Shown: positions 14,665 to 23,959 of the stretch, piece by piece
Numbering within the stretch: the first letter of the stretch is position 1
Layout of the letters: each line of letters opens with the position of its first letter
NCBI GenBank assembly: GCA_029558835.1
Contig: JAKQDH010000069.1
Span: 124,001-188,000, forward strand
Reading direction: 5' to 3'
Length of the DNA: 64,000 nucleotides
Origin: Planctomycetota bacterium
GTDB lineage: Bacteria; Planctomycetota; Phycisphaerae; UBA1845
The notes under the pieces: generated by a model
What the model was told of the DNA's origin: nothing
Seen by the model: only the letters and a program-made list of their open reading frames with translations
The model's database searches: none
Translations under genes and position numbers: made by a program

Positions 14665-15668
14665 ACACACTGTCCGCCAACTACCGCCCGCGCTACCATC
14701 GCTGGTCCGGCCACGTGGCGACCGGCTGGTGGACGTTCCTGCCCATCGCCACGGCCGGCATTCGCCACGTTCTCAAGCAGAACAAGACGCGCCTCGCGGT
14801 GACCAGCACTCTGCTGTTTGTCATCGGCAGCGGCGGTCTGTTCTATATGCTGGACTTCGTGGAGCAGCTTGTCGGCACGGAGGAGGCGGAGCCGTGGTAT
14901 GAGATGCTCCGCATGCTGCTGCGGGTCGACTTGAGCAGCTTGGCCCAGTTCCATGAGTACCGCGAAGTTCTCTGGCGGACCATCTTCGTTATCATGATCC
15001 GGTTCGAGTTGTTCTGGGTGCTGATCTTGGGCGGCGCCGTCGGGTCCGGGCTGATCGCCCAGGACCTCAAGGCCCGCGCCCTGCCGATCTACTTCTCCAA
15101 ACCGATTACGCCGATTACGTACCTGCTCGCCAAGTGGATGATCGTGGCGGCGTTTCTCGCTCTGGCGATGCTGGTTCCCAACCTGCTTTCTTTGCTGCTC
15201 GGCGTGCTGTTTGCGGGGGGATTGAGCTCCTGGACGCAGACGCTGGGACTGGCCTGGGACATCCTGCTTTCCGGATCTCTGACGATGGTGCTCGGCGGGA
15301 CGGTGGTGTTGGCGTTGTCCAGCCTGACGGCGGACCGGCGTTATGCGCTGGTGGCGTGGCTGGCGGTGTGTGTGCTGCCGATGACGGCCCAGGGCGTGTT
15401 GGGCCAGGTGTTGCCCCCTGAGGTGATGGGGGGTTGGCTCGGCAGCATATCGCTGAGCGGCGATTTCATGATGGTGACGGAGCGACTGTTCGACCTGCGG
15501 CAGGCGTGGCAGGCGACGGAGCTGCCTTCGGACGCGTTTGCCGCGGCGCTGGGCAGAGGCATCCCGGTGCGCTACCCGGCCCTCGTGCTGCTGGGGGTTA
15601 CCGTAGCCTCCATCTGGCTCTGTTATCGTCGCGTGGTTCGTTTCTCGCGGTCGGCCGCGAATCTGTGA
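14661..15668 (+). CDS. ABC-2 type permease 1
   Basis: This is a 335-residue inner-membrane protein with about six hydrophobic segments (near residues 40-60, 110-135, 155-185, 195-225, 230-250 and 300-325). The start is a GTG overlapping the upstream ATPase stop. KARALPIYFSKPITPITYL is the cytoplasmic segment typical of ABC-2 permeases that follow GldA-like ATPases. It forms the transmembrane half of the first ABC exporter; the transported molecule is not readable. Confidence 0.85.
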   Translation: MNTLSANYRPRYHRWSGHVATGWWTFLPIATAGIRHVLKQNKTRLAVTSTLLFVIGSGGLFYMLDFVEQLVGTEEAEPWYEMLRMLLRVDLSSLAQFHEYREVLWRTIFVIMIRFELFWVLILGGAVGSGLIAQDLKARALPIYFSKPITPITYLLAKWMIVAAFLALAMLVPNLLSLLLGVLFAGGLSSWTQTLGLAWDILLSGSLTMVLGGTVVLALSSLTADRRYALVAWLAVCVLPMTAQGVLGQVLPPEVMGGWLGSISLSGDFMMVTERLFDLRQAWQATELPSDAFAAALGRGIPVRYPALVLLGVTVASIWLCYRRVVRFSRSAANL

Positions 15669-15769
15669 GGCACGTGGGGCAGGTCATGGGCGTGGGCGCA
15701 TATACAGTATCAGGGCGGCGGCGGGGGCCCGCAGTGTGTTCTGCAGGGTATCACGCCCAGGAAAGACCA

Positions 15770-15872
15770 GGGTGGCATGCCCAAGCTCGCCGCCGGCGAG
15801 CGCCGGCATGCTGCCGCGACGTCCACACAACCCTGCGCGGGCGTGGCGGCGCTGCGCTTGGCCATGCCACCC
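15770..15872. repeat. Palindromic repeat family A, copy 1
   Basis: The element starts GGGTGGCATGCCCAAGC and ends GCTTGGCCATGCCACCC, so its ends are inverted repeats with one mismatch in 17. The inner arms (CGCCGGCATGC and GGCGGCGCTGC) continue the imperfect palindrome. It lies 100 bp after the permease 1 stop and before ATPase 2. Confidence 0.85.
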
Positions 15873-15922
15873 GTGTCCGAGTGTCGGTATTCGGTGTGTA
15901 TGGCGCTATGTAGCTGAGGTTC

Positions 15923-16849
15923 ATGAGCTTGGCTGCGATTGAGCTACAGGGAGTCTCCAAGTGGTATGGTGAGGTCATCGGCCTCAACAACGTCACTACT
16001 ACAATCGGATCGGGCATCACTGGCCTGGTGGGGCCCAACGGCGCCGGCAAGAGCACGTTGATGGGGCTGGTCACCGGCCAGCTTCACCTCAGTAAGGGTA
16101 CGCTCCGCGTCTACGGTGAGCGCGCCTGGGACAACCCGCGCGTTCTGCGCCGGCTCGGCTACTGTCCGGAAGGTGACACGTTCTGGGGGTACATGTCGGG
16201 GCGGCGGTTCGTTGGCCTGCTGGCTCGGCTGGGCGGGCTGACGGGGGCGGCGGTCCGGCAGGCCGTCGAGCACGCCCTCGAACTGACCGGCATGGCCGAG
16301 CATGCCCACCGGGCGATCCGCGGCTACTCCAAGGGCATGCGACAGCGAATCAAGCTGGCGCAGGCACTGGTTCACCGCCCCGACCTGCTCGTGCTCGATG
16401 AACCGTTCACCGGGACCGATCCGGTGGTGCGCCATGAGCTCTCCACCCTGCTGAGGCAACTGGCGAACGAGGGCGTGGACATCCTGATTTCCAGCCACAT
16501 TCTGCACGAGGTCGAGGCGCTGACGTCGAAGATCCTGATGATTCACCACGGACGCATCGTGGCCGAGGGTGACCTGCACACCGTCCGCCGGCAGATGCAG
16601 GACCGGCCGCACGCCATTCGCGTGCGTACCGACGCCCCGCGCCGCCTGGCCGCCCACCTCGCCGCCTGGGCGGAGGTGACGGGCGTGAGCGTCCCGGACG
16701 AGGACGTCCTCATCGTCAGCACGACGAAACCCGAGCAGGTATATGACCGGCTCCCCGAGCTGATCCTGAGGGAGGCCGTGCAGGTGCGCGAGATCGCGGC
16801 CGCTGACGAAAGCCTGGAGGCGGTATTCGGTTATCTGACGGCATCGTAA
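15923..16849 (+). CDS. ABC transporter ATP-binding protein 2
   Basis: This is a 308-residue ABC ATPase paralogous to the one at 13732. It has Walker A GPNGAGKST, signature YSKGMRQRIKLAQAL, Walker B LLVLDEPFTGTDP and switch His in LISSHILHEVEAL. The ATG starts MSLAAIELQGVSKWYGEVIG. Its partner is probably the permease at 17060, separated by a family A element. It may form one transport system with the first pair or a separate exporter. Confidence 0.9.
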   Translation: MSLAAIELQGVSKWYGEVIGLNNVTTTIGSGITGLVGPNGAGKSTLMGLVTGQLHLSKGTLRVYGERAWDNPRVLRRLGYCPEGDTFWGYMSGRRFVGLLARLGGLTGAAVRQAVEHALELTGMAEHAHRAIRGYSKGMRQRIKLAQALVHRPDLLVLDEPFTGTDPVVRHELSTLLRQLANEGVDILISSHILHEVEALTSKILMIHHGRIVAEGDLHTVRRQMQDRPHAIRVRTDAPRRLAAHLAAWAEVTGVSVPDEDVLIVSTTKPEQVYDRLPELILREAVQVREIAAADESLEAVFGYLTAS

Positions 16850-16877
16850 ATGGGACCGCGCAAATGGAAAACCGGCA

Positions 16878-16976
16878 GGGTGGCATGCCCAAGCCGAAGG
16901 CGCCGGCATGCGGATACGGGACCCGGGCCATCGCCCCCGGCGGAACATGGCGGCGCTGCGCTTGGCCCTGCCACCC
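16878..16976. repeat. Palindromic repeat family A, copy 2
   Basis: This 99-bp element has left end GGGTGGCATGCCCAAGCC, inner GAAGGCGCCGGCATGC, and right end GCTTGGCCCTGCCACCC. It begins 28 bp after the ATPase 2 stop and separates that gene from its likely permease partner. Confidence 0.87.
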
Positions 16977-17059
16977 TGTCCCGTCTGTCGGTCTCCCAAT
17001 TGTGTGGAGCTACTTAGGACGGTTCAGTCCGGCACCGCCCGTGCCCGAGAGACCCTGAC

Positions 17060-17896
17060 GTGGGACCGATCGCATCGCTATTCCTGTTCACCGTGCGGCA
17101 GACGCTGTGGCAGCGGAAGGTGGCCGTGGTGTACCTGCTGGCGGCCGTGCCCTGTGGTCTGGTGGCTGTCGTTCGTGTTTTCCACCCGCCGGCTGACTAC
17201 ATGCCGTGGGAACCGTTCCAGATCATGACCCAGTTCGTGCTGCTGATGGTGGTGTTGCCACTGGTATGCATCCTGCACGGTAGTGCTCTGATTACGTCGG
17301 AAGCCGAGAACCGTACCTTTGTGTACCTGACGACGCGTCGCCTGCACCGGGCGACGGTGCTGCTGGTTCGCTGGCTGGCGGTGGCGGTCGTGTTGACGAT
17401 CGTGCTGGGCGCAGGCGCCGTCGGCATCTGGCTGGCTTCGGTCTGGGGCGTCGAGCCGGCGCAACTCGTGGTGCCCGGCCGGTGGGCACGAATCGAAGGT
17501 CCGTGGAGTCCCGGGCATGATTTATGGTGTTACCTGTGTGCCATCCCGGTGGCCGTCGCGGGCTACCTGGCCCTGTTCACGTTGATCGGCCTGGCGTCGT
17601 CCCGGCCGTTGTCCCTATCGCTGAGCTACTTCATTCTCCTCGAACTGATTGTAGGCAACTTGCCCATCGCCGCGCGCGTCTACAGCCTGTCGCATCCGGT
17701 GCGGACGCTACTGGTGCGCGGCATGCCCGCGATCCAACGCCTGTACGAGTTGCCGCCGGAGTTGGCGAAGGCCGTGTATCCGCCGGATACGACCGCCCTG
17801 CCGGAACTGCTGGGCATCGTGGCCATCGCGCTGTTCCTGTCGGCCGTGTTGGTCACCGTGCGCGAGCTGCTTCCTACGCGGCTCGCCCGCGAGTAG
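17060..17896 (+). CDS. ABC-2 type permease 2
   Basis: This is a 278-residue integral membrane protein starting at a GTG. Hydrophobic segments occur near residues 20-38, 55-75, 100-125, 155-180, 185-205 and 245-265. GSALITSEAENRTFVYLTTR is the cytoplasmic segment seen in ABC-2 permeases that pair with GldA-like ATPases. It is the likely transmembrane partner of ATPase 2. A family A element lies on each side. Confidence 0.8.
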   Translation: MGPIASLFLFTVRQTLWQRKVAVVYLLAAVPCGLVAVVRVFHPPADYMPWEPFQIMTQFVLLMVVLPLVCILHGSALITSEAENRTFVYLTTRRLHRATVLLVRWLAVAVVLTIVLGAGAVGIWLASVWGVEPAQLVVPGRWARIEGPWSPGHDLWCYLCAIPVAVAGYLALFTLIGLASSRPLSLSLSYFILLELIVGNLPIAARVYSLSHPVRTLLVRGMPAIQRLYELPPELAKAVYPPDTTALPELLGIVAIALFLSAVLVTVRELLPTRLARE

Positions 17897-18239
17897 GAGC
17901 CGCCACGGGTGCAGGGCACGTACGGTACGGGTGCAGGGCACGTACGGCACGGGTGGCATGGCCAAGCGTAGCGCCGCCATGCCCTGCGGTGCGCTTGGGC
18001 CCGTCCTCTCCGACGGTATGCCGGCGCCCGCTGCTCGCGGGCTTGGGCATGCCACCCGCCGCCTCCACGCGAACAAACCGGTCGGAGCCGCAGGCGCCAG
18101 CCCGCGGGCACGGAAAAGTCAGGGCCACGTGCGTAAGCCCGTAGACACCGATGGCGCAAACCCCCAAGGTGTGTGCGTGATTGCCCGACGTGTCACCGGG
18201 CTCGCGCCCGGTGCTCTGATGTAAGGGAATCGCTCGTGG
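17897..18239. other. Convergent gap holding a family A element
   Basis: This gap lies between two converging genes (permease 2 and transketolase). It contains a short tandem duplication (GGGTGCAGGGCACGTACGG twice near 17908-17949), the reversed family A element at 17951-18057 and about 180 bp with nothing recognisable. Confidence 0.5.
17951..18057. repeat. Palindromic repeat family A, copy 3 (inverted)
   Basis: This copy is in the opposite orientation to copies 1 and 2: it starts GGGTGGCATGGCCAAGCG and ends GGCTTGGGCATGCCACCC. It lies between the 3' ends of two convergent genes. Confidence 0.87.
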
Positions 18240-20240
18240 TTAACCGCGCAGCGCCACGGCAGTCCGCGCGCGCTCCGCGATGTGTTCAGCCGTCAATCCG
18301 TAGGCGCGCAGCAACTCCCACGGGCCGCCGGAGCAACCGAAGGTGTCCGGAACGCCCAGGCGTTCGAAGGTCACGCCGGTTGATGCGCCGCCTTGCAGGA
18401 TGGCCGCCGCTACCAGATTTCCCAGCCCGCCGACCTGGTGTTCCTCGACCGTAAGCACGGCGCCGCACTCACGCGCGGCGCGGACCACGGCCGTCGCGTC
18501 GAGCGGTTTGAGGGTGTGGAGATTGAGCACCCGCGTTTCCAGCCCGAGCTCCTTCTGGAGAATCCAGGCCGCTCGCATTGCCTCCGCCACTTCCGGCCCG
18601 TTCGAGATGATGGCCAGGGCCTCGTCTTCGGAGGAGTACGTGTCCGCAACTACAGTATCGAAGGCATCGGCGAACTGCTCCCGTTCGCCACGGTAGCGGA
18701 TGACGTTGGCTTTGCCGAAGACCAGCGGCGTGTCGGGTCGGGTTACGATCGGCGTGGCCTCGCGGGCAAAACGCAGGTAGCACGGTCCCACTACTTCGAA
18801 GAGGCACATTTCCGTCAGGCGTTTCATCTCCGGGGCGTCCGCACCGGCCACGACGTGCATGTTCGGCAGGCCGCACATCTGGAAGAACTCTTCCAGCGCC
18901 TGGTGCGTCGCGCCGTCGGGCCCCACGGATACGCCGCCGTGCGCGCCGGCGATCTTAACATTGAGGTTGTTGTAACAAACGGTGGTGCGAAGCTGATCCA
19001 GCGCCCGCCCGGCCGCGAAGACGCCGTACGTGCCGAACACGGGAATCTTGCCCTCCTTCGCCAGCCCCGCGGCCACGCAGGTGCCCGATTGCTCGGCGAT
19101 GCCCATGGAGAGCCAGCGCGCGCGGCGTTCCGGATGCTCCTTATGAAACATGCTGATGGAAATCGAATCGGAGATGTCGGCGCCGAGGCAACAGAGGCGT
19201 GGATCGTCGCCGCGGTCGCGCAGCGCCGCCCCGAACCCCATCCGCGTTGCCTCCATGCGTACTTTCATGCGGGGGCCGGCGTTCCACCAGTAGTCAGGCG
19301 AGAACTGCGGGGTGGCCGCTACGAGTTTCCGCGTCACCTGGTGCTGGTGCTGCTGGGGAATCTGTAGTAGCGCGTCAATGTCCCACGCGAAGCCGAGCTC
19401 CTGGAGTGCCTGCTCAAGCTGCTCACGATTGGGCGCCTTGCCGTGCCAGCCTACCACGTTCTCCATGAACGAGACGCCCTTGCCCTTGACCGTTTCGGCG
19501 ATCATGACGGTGGGCTGGCCGGCCGGCTGCCGGGCCTGCTCGAACGCCGCACAGAGTTGGTGGACATCGTGGCCGTTCACCTCCAGCACGCGCCAGCCGA
19601 AGGCGCGGTACTTGTCGGCCAGCGGGAACACATTCATGACGGTTTCCACCTGCCCGTCGATCTGGAGGTGATTGGCGTCGATGATGCCGATGAGGTGATC
19701 GAGGCGGTAATGACCGGCCGCCATGGCGGCTTCCCAAATCTGGCCCTCCTGGTGCTCGCCGTCACCCATGAGGCAGAAGACGCGGTAGTCTTTGGCGTCG
19801 AGCTTTGCCCGCAGGGCGCAGCCGACGGCGATGCTGAGTCCCTGGCCGAGTGAGCCGGAGGAAACTTCCACGCCGGGCGTATCGAGGCGATTGGGATGGC
19901 CCTCGAAGCCGCCCTGGTACTTGCGGAGTCTCAGGCAGTCGTGCTTGTCGAGGTAACCCGCAAACGCGAGGGCGACGTACAGGGCGGGCGCCTTATGACC
20001 GGCGGACCAGAAGATGCGATCCCGGTCGTCCCAATTGGGATTCCGCGGATCATGTCGGGCCACGTGCAGGTACAGCACGGCCGCGATGTCCATTACGGAC
20101 AGCGTTCCCCCCGCATGTCCCGACCCGGCCGCGTGCAGGCAAAGCAGGTTCCACGCCCGCATCTGGCGCGCCGCGTCGTCAAGCTGGGGCGGCGTGTACG
20201 TCCGCGCGACCGCACCGGTTTGGGAATCCACAATTGGCAT
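18240..20240 (-). CDS. tkt: Transketolase
   Basis: This is a 666-residue thiamine-diphosphate enzyme that moves two-carbon ketol units between sugar phosphates in the pentose-phosphate pathway, in the cytosol. The N-terminal domain has GSGHAGGTLS, the ThDP/Mg site GDGEHQEGQIWEA with IIDANHLQIDG, and the His of HGKAPN. The pyrimidine-binding domain has MGIAEQSGTCVAAGLA (catalytic Glu) and FGTYGVFAAGRALDQ. A C-terminal domain starts near LETRVLNLHTLKPLD. The length matches single-chain transketolases, although the sequence style resembles the split N/C-subunit forms. It stands alone between a family A element and a convergent gap. Confidence 0.93.
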   Translation of the reverse strand: MPIVDSQTGAVARTYTPPQLDDAARQMRAWNLLCLHAAGSGHAGGTLSVMDIAAVLYLHVARHDPRNPNWDDRDRIFWSAGHKAPALYVALAFAGYLDKHDCLRLRKYQGGFEGHPNRLDTPGVEVSSGSLGQGLSIAVGCALRAKLDAKDYRVFCLMGDGEHQEGQIWEAAMAAGHYRLDHLIGIIDANHLQIDGQVETVMNVFPLADKYRAFGWRVLEVNGHDVHQLCAAFEQARQPAGQPTVMIAETVKGKGVSFMENVVGWHGKAPNREQLEQALQELGFAWDIDALLQIPQQHQHQVTRKLVAATPQFSPDYWWNAGPRMKVRMEATRMGFGAALRDRGDDPRLCCLGADISDSISISMFHKEHPERRARWLSMGIAEQSGTCVAAGLAKEGKIPVFGTYGVFAAGRALDQLRTTVCYNNLNVKIAGAHGGVSVGPDGATHQALEEFFQMCGLPNMHVVAGADAPEMKRLTEMCLFEVVGPCYLRFAREATPIVTRPDTPLVFGKANVIRYRGEREQFADAFDTVVADTYSSEDEALAIISNGPEVAEAMRAAWILQKELGLETRVLNLHTLKPLDATAVVRAARECGAVLTVEEHQVGGLGNLVAAAILQGGASTGVTFERLGVPDTFGCSGGPWELLRAYGLTAEHIAERARTAVALRG

Positions 20241-20295
20241 GATGAACCGTCAGCGGCGGACCAGTGCATCGGGCCGGCAAGCAGGGAAGCGCGTA

Positions 20296-20394
20296 GCGTT
20301 GCGTGCCCAAGCCGAAGGCGCCGGCATGCTGTCGTGACGGCCGGCCGTTGCGCCACGACGGGGCATGGCGGCGCTGCGCTTGGCCATGCCACCC
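20296..20394. repeat. Palindromic repeat family A, copy 4
   Basis: The left end is decayed (GCGTTGCGTGCCCAAGCC) while the rest is intact (GAAGGCGCCGGCATGC and GCTTGGCCATGCCACCC). It lies between the transketolase start and the fumarase beta-subunit stop. Confidence 0.82.
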
Positions 20395-20431
20395 GTTTCC
20401 GACGCTCAACTTCCTTATTGGACGGAGCCAC

Positions 20432-21049
20432 TCAACGGGCCAGCAACGCCTCCAGTTTGCGCTTCGACTCGGCCTCGACCCGGTCGTGCAGGCTCTGGCC
20501 GTGGGTGTCCATGGTGACGACGCACGGGAAATCCACGACCCGGATCTTCCAGAACGCCTCGGGCACGCCGAAGTCGAGCTTGTACACGTCGACGACTTCC
20601 TTGACCGTCTCGGCGATCAGCGTGGCCGCTCCGCCGATCGCGTGCAGGTACACGGCCCCGTGCCGGCGGCAGCCCTCCAGCGTCTTCTCGCGCATGCCGC
20701 CCTTGCCAATGACGCCGCGCACGCCGAAGTGACCGATGACGTCCGCCTGGTACGGTTCCTCGCGGATGCTGGTCGTGGGCCCGGCGGCCACGAAGTCGTA
20801 CTTGCCGTCGGGCCGCTTCTTCACCACGGGGCCGCAGTGATAAATGACCGAACCGGCGAGCTCCTTCTTCAGCATGTCATAGAGCTTCTTCTCGGAGTCA
20901 GGGCAGGGACCCTTAATGAAGCTCTCCACCATGTATTTGTGGGCCGCGTCGCGCCCGGTGAAGATGACCCCGGAAAGCAACACCTGGTCGCCCACCTTGA
21001 GCGCCCGAATCTGCTCTTCGCTGATGGGCACGGTAAGTTTCGTCGCCAT
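20432..21049 (-). CDS. Class I fumarate hydratase, beta (C-terminal) subunit
   Basis: This is a 205-residue subunit of the iron-sulfur fumarase/tartrate-dehydratase family. Features include GDQVLLSGVIFTGRDAAHK, GPTTSIREEPYQADVIGHFG and IGKGGMREKTLEG, typical of the C-terminal domain. The ATG at 21049 was chosen because AGGGGA lies 9 nt upstream and MATKLTVPIS is the usual start. It follows the alpha subunit by 161 bp in the same direction; together they would form the enzyme interconverting fumarate and malate. A split L(+)-tartrate dehydratase cannot be excluded by eye. Confidence 0.9.
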   Translation of the reverse strand: MATKLTVPISEEQIRALKVGDQVLLSGVIFTGRDAAHKYMVESFIKGPCPDSEKKLYDMLKKELAGSVIYHCGPVVKKRPDGKYDFVAAGPTTSIREEPYQADVIGHFGVRGVIGKGGMREKTLEGCRRHGAVYLHAIGGAATLIAETVKEVVDVYKLDFGVPEAFWKIRVVDFPCVVTMDTHGQSLHDRVEAESKRKLEALLAR

Positions 21050-21067
21050 ATTCGTCGTCCCCTGTAG

Positions 21068-21162
21068 GGTGGGCACCGCCCACCACGTCGTTTTGAAGGC
21101 TACAGTCTGTTGTCCGTTCCTGCGGGGCACGGTTGTTCATGCCCAGGTGGGCAGAGCCCACT
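21068..21162. repeat. Two GGTGGGC hairpins between fumarase subunits
   Basis: Two short palindromes lie in the gap: GGTGGGC-ACC-GCCCACC (21068-21084) and AGGTGGGCAGAGCCCACT (21145-21162). They look like scattered short repeats rather than a regulator, and neither is followed by a T tract. Confidence 0.55.
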
Positions 21163-21210
21163 CTACGTGCCGCCGCAATGGACAATCTACAATCGGCAAT
21201 CGCCAATCCC

Positions 21211-22086
21211 CTACGGGTTTTCGATCACGGCCTTGCCGTCCTTGAGGGTCATGATCTTGCGTCGGTCGGCCCAGCACATGTACGCGACCGACACGAAGAA
21301 CGACGCGGGCAGCCGGTGCAGCTCGGCCATTTGCACGCCCAGCACGGTGGTCTTGCCGCCGAAGCCCATCGGCCCGATGCCCAGCTCGTTGATCTCGCGG
21401 AGCAGTTGCTTCTCGAGGGCGTCGAGCTGGGGATCGGGGTTGGTGTCGCCGAGCCGGCGGAAGAGCTGCTCCTTGGCCTTGATGACGCTGGTGGCCCGGT
21501 CGCCGCCGATACCGACGCCGAGGATGCCGGGTGCGCAGCCGAGGCCCTGGGCCTTGAACGCGGCGTTGAGCACCGCCTTGCGGACGCCCTTGAGGTCGCG
21601 CGACCAGGGGGACTCCGGGGCGGGCAGGCTGTACTGGCAGCCGCAGTTCTCGCACCCGCCGCCCTTGAGCAGCAGCCCGACCTTGAGGTAGTCGTGCTCC
21701 CACTCCTCGAAGTGGATGGTGGGGAAATCCAAGCCGGTATTGTCGCCGGAGTTCTTGCCGGCGAGCGCCGCCACAGCATTGGGTCGGAGGTACGCCCGCT
21801 CCGTGGCGATCCGCACCGCCTGCATGATCTGCTCCCGCAACTGCCGCTGCGACAAACCCTGCGGGTACCACACGTGGAAGATGGGCGTCCCGGTATCCTG
21901 GCAGATGGGCCGGCCCGTCTCTCGCGACATGCGCACGTTCACCAGGATGGTCTCGAGCGCCCCCTGGGCGGCCGAGCCAGCCTCTTCCCGCTTGCAGGCC
22001 GCCGCCAACGCCTGCTCGATGTCCGGCGCTAAGTCCGTGGACGTGGCCTTGATGAGTTCGACCAACTGTTCGGTGATGTCTGGCAT
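21211..22086 (-). CDS. Class I fumarate hydratase, alpha (N-terminal) subunit
   Basis: This is a 291-residue catalytic subunit carrying the oxygen-sensitive [4Fe-4S] cluster. Likely cluster cysteines are in PICQDTG, in the CENCGC segment near residue 150, and in GLGCAPG. AGKNSGDNTG and MGFGGKTTVLGV are also typical. The start MPDITEQLVELIK is an ATG. It diverges from the class II fumarase at 22332 with 245 bp between starts. Confidence 0.9.
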   Translation of the reverse strand: MPDITEQLVELIKATSTDLAPDIEQALAAACKREEAGSAAQGALETILVNVRMSRETGRPICQDTGTPIFHVWYPQGLSQRQLREQIMQAVRIATERAYLRPNAVAALAGKNSGDNTGLDFPTIHFEEWEHDYLKVGLLLKGGGCENCGCQYSLPAPESPWSRDLKGVRKAVLNAAFKAQGLGCAPGILGVGIGGDRATSVIKAKEQLFRRLGDTNPDPQLDALEKQLLREINELGIGPMGFGGKTTVLGVQMAELHRLPASFFVSVAYMCWADRRKIMTLKDGKAVIENP

Positions 22087-22331
22087 ACGCTAACTTCCTG
22101 TCCTAGCGAAGGTTACGCTTGCGTTCCCCTGCCGGTCCTCCCGAGCCGCGGCTACCGCATCACGCCTCGGTGCACCAGCCTCACGCCACCCGACAGCCCG
22201 GTATAGCAATTCCGGGGCCGCGCCGCCCGGCTGCCTGCGCTGATCTGCCCCCTTCGCGTGCGGCTCGCTAGAATCCTCTGTCGCCGAGGTCGGAACCTGT
22301 TCGCATCAGCAAGCGCCAGGGAGGCACGGTC

Positions 22332-23744
22332 ATGGCAGGCCAGACGCGTATCGAAAGGGACAGCATGGGTGAGGTTGCGGTCCCCGCTGGTGCGTATTGG
22401 GGCGCCCAAACGCAGCGGGCCATCGAGAACTTCCCCATCAGCGGCCACCGCTTCGGCCGGCGGTTCATCCGTGCCCTGGGGCTCATCAAGCGGTCGGCGG
22501 CGGCCGTCAACCGCGACCTGGGCAGGCTGGACGCCCGCCGGGCTGACCTGATCGAGCAGGCGGCCCAGGAGGTCATCGACGGCAAGCTCGATGACCACTT
22601 CCCGCTCGACGTCTTCCAGACCGGCTCGGGCACCAGCACCAACATGAACGCCAACGAGGTAATTGCCAACCGCGCCATTGAGTTGGCCGGGGGGATGATC
22701 GGCTCGCGCGACCCGATTCACCCCAACGACCACGTCAACCTTGGTCAGTCTTCCAATGACGTGATTCCGACCGCGATTCACGTGGCGGCCGGCGAGGGGT
22801 TCAAGGCCGATCTCGTCCCGGCGCTTCAGCACCTGGCGGGGGTGTTGCGAAAGAAGGCCCGCGAGTTTGATGCGATCGTCAAGATCGGTCGCACGCACCT
22901 GCAAGACGCCACGCCGGTGCGCCTTGGCCAGGAGTTTGCCGGTTACGCCCGCCAGGCGGAACTGAGCGCGTTGCGGGCGGCCCAGGCGGTGGTCGCCCTG
23001 CGTGAGTTGCCGATCGGCGGGACGGCCGTGGGTACGGGCATCAACACCCATCCGGAGTTTGGAAGGCGTATGGCGGCCGCCTTGAGCCGGGCGACGGGTA
23101 TCGACTTCGTGGAAGCAGCGGACCACTTCGAGGCCCAGGGGGCGAAGGACGCGGTCTGCGAGGCGAGCGGCCTGGCACGCGCGGTGGCCGTCGCCCTCAG
23201 CAAGATCGCCGGCGACATTCGTCTGCTGGCCTGCGGACCGCGGTGCGGGATCGCGGAGATCAAGCTGCCGGCCACGCAACCGGGTTCCAGCATCATGCCG
23301 GGCAAGGTCAATCCCGTGATGTGCGAGACGGTCATCCAGGTGGCGGCCCAGGTGATGGGCAACGATCAGGCCGTCGCTCTGGGATGTCGAGACGGGCTGC
23401 TGGAACTCAACGTCATGATGCCGCTGCTTGCCTACAATCTACTGGAGTCGGTGCGTCTGCTGACCAATGCGGCCCGCGTGTTCGCGGATCGGTGCGTGGC
23501 CGGTATCGAGGCTGACGCGCAACGCTGTGCCGACCTCATCGAAGGATCGCTGGCGATGTGCACGCGGCTGGCGTCGAAGATCGGGTATGATCGGGCGGAC
23601 GCCTTGGCCAAGGAGGCGTATGAGACGGGCAAGACCATCCGGGAGGTCGCCCGGGCGTGTCGGGTCCTTGGCGATGCCGAACTCGAAGCACTCCTTGACC
23701 CGATGTCCATGACGCAACCGGATGCCGCGCATAAGATCGTGTGA
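22332..23744 (+). CDS. fumC: Class II fumarate hydratase
   Basis: This is a 470-residue iron-independent fumarase of the aspartase/fumarase superfamily, a homotetramer in its family, catalysing fumarate to malate in the TCA cycle. It has GSGTSTNMNANEV, HPNDHVNLGQSSNDVIPTA, IGRTHLQDATP and the signature GSSIMPGKVNPV. PGKVNPVMCE favours fumarase over aspartase (usually PAKVNPVIPE). The start is an ATG after GGGAGGCACGGTC. It lies back to back with the unrelated class I enzyme. Confidence 0.94.
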   Translation: MAGQTRIERDSMGEVAVPAGAYWGAQTQRAIENFPISGHRFGRRFIRALGLIKRSAAAVNRDLGRLDARRADLIEQAAQEVIDGKLDDHFPLDVFQTGSGTSTNMNANEVIANRAIELAGGMIGSRDPIHPNDHVNLGQSSNDVIPTAIHVAAGEGFKADLVPALQHLAGVLRKKAREFDAIVKIGRTHLQDATPVRLGQEFAGYARQAELSALRAAQAVVALRELPIGGTAVGTGINTHPEFGRRMAAALSRATGIDFVEAADHFEAQGAKDAVCEASGLARAVAVALSKIAGDIRLLACGPRCGIAEIKLPATQPGSSIMPGKVNPVMCETVIQVAAQVMGNDQAVALGCRDGLLELNVMMPLLAYNLLESVRLLTNAARVFADRCVAGIEADAQRCADLIEGSLAMCTRLASKIGYDRADALAKEAYETGKTIREVARACRVLGDAELEALLDPMSMTQPDAAHKIV

Positions 23745-23778
23745 ATCGCAGGCCGAATAAGGAGACGGCAGGCCAGCC

Positions 23779-23861
23779 GGGTGGCATGCCCAAGCCGAAG
23801 GCGCCGGCATGCTGGTGCGTGGGGTGACGGCGTGGCGGCGCTGCGCTTGGCCATGCCACCC
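23779..23861. repeat. Palindromic repeat family A, copy 5
   Basis: The shortest complete copy, 83 bp: left GGGTGGCATGCCCAAGCC with GAAGGCGCCGGCATGC, right GGCGGCGCTGCGCTTGG then CCATGCCACCC. It begins 34 bp after the fumC stop, so it could also act as a transcription terminator hairpin there. Confidence 0.88.
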
Positions 23862-23959
23862 GTTCGGCTGTGCGCGTAGTTTCCAGCAGCGGCCGGGGCG
23901 GTGCATGTGGCCCGGTGCTTCATGCGATGGGCGTGTCGCTCTGCGGCGGAGGACAGCAG

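Noticed and set aside
15770-18057. Short open frames within family A elements (peptides like MAALRLAMPP and GMPKPKAPAC)
   Set aside because: The same peptides recur wherever the element does, in both orientations, so they are by-products of the repeat.
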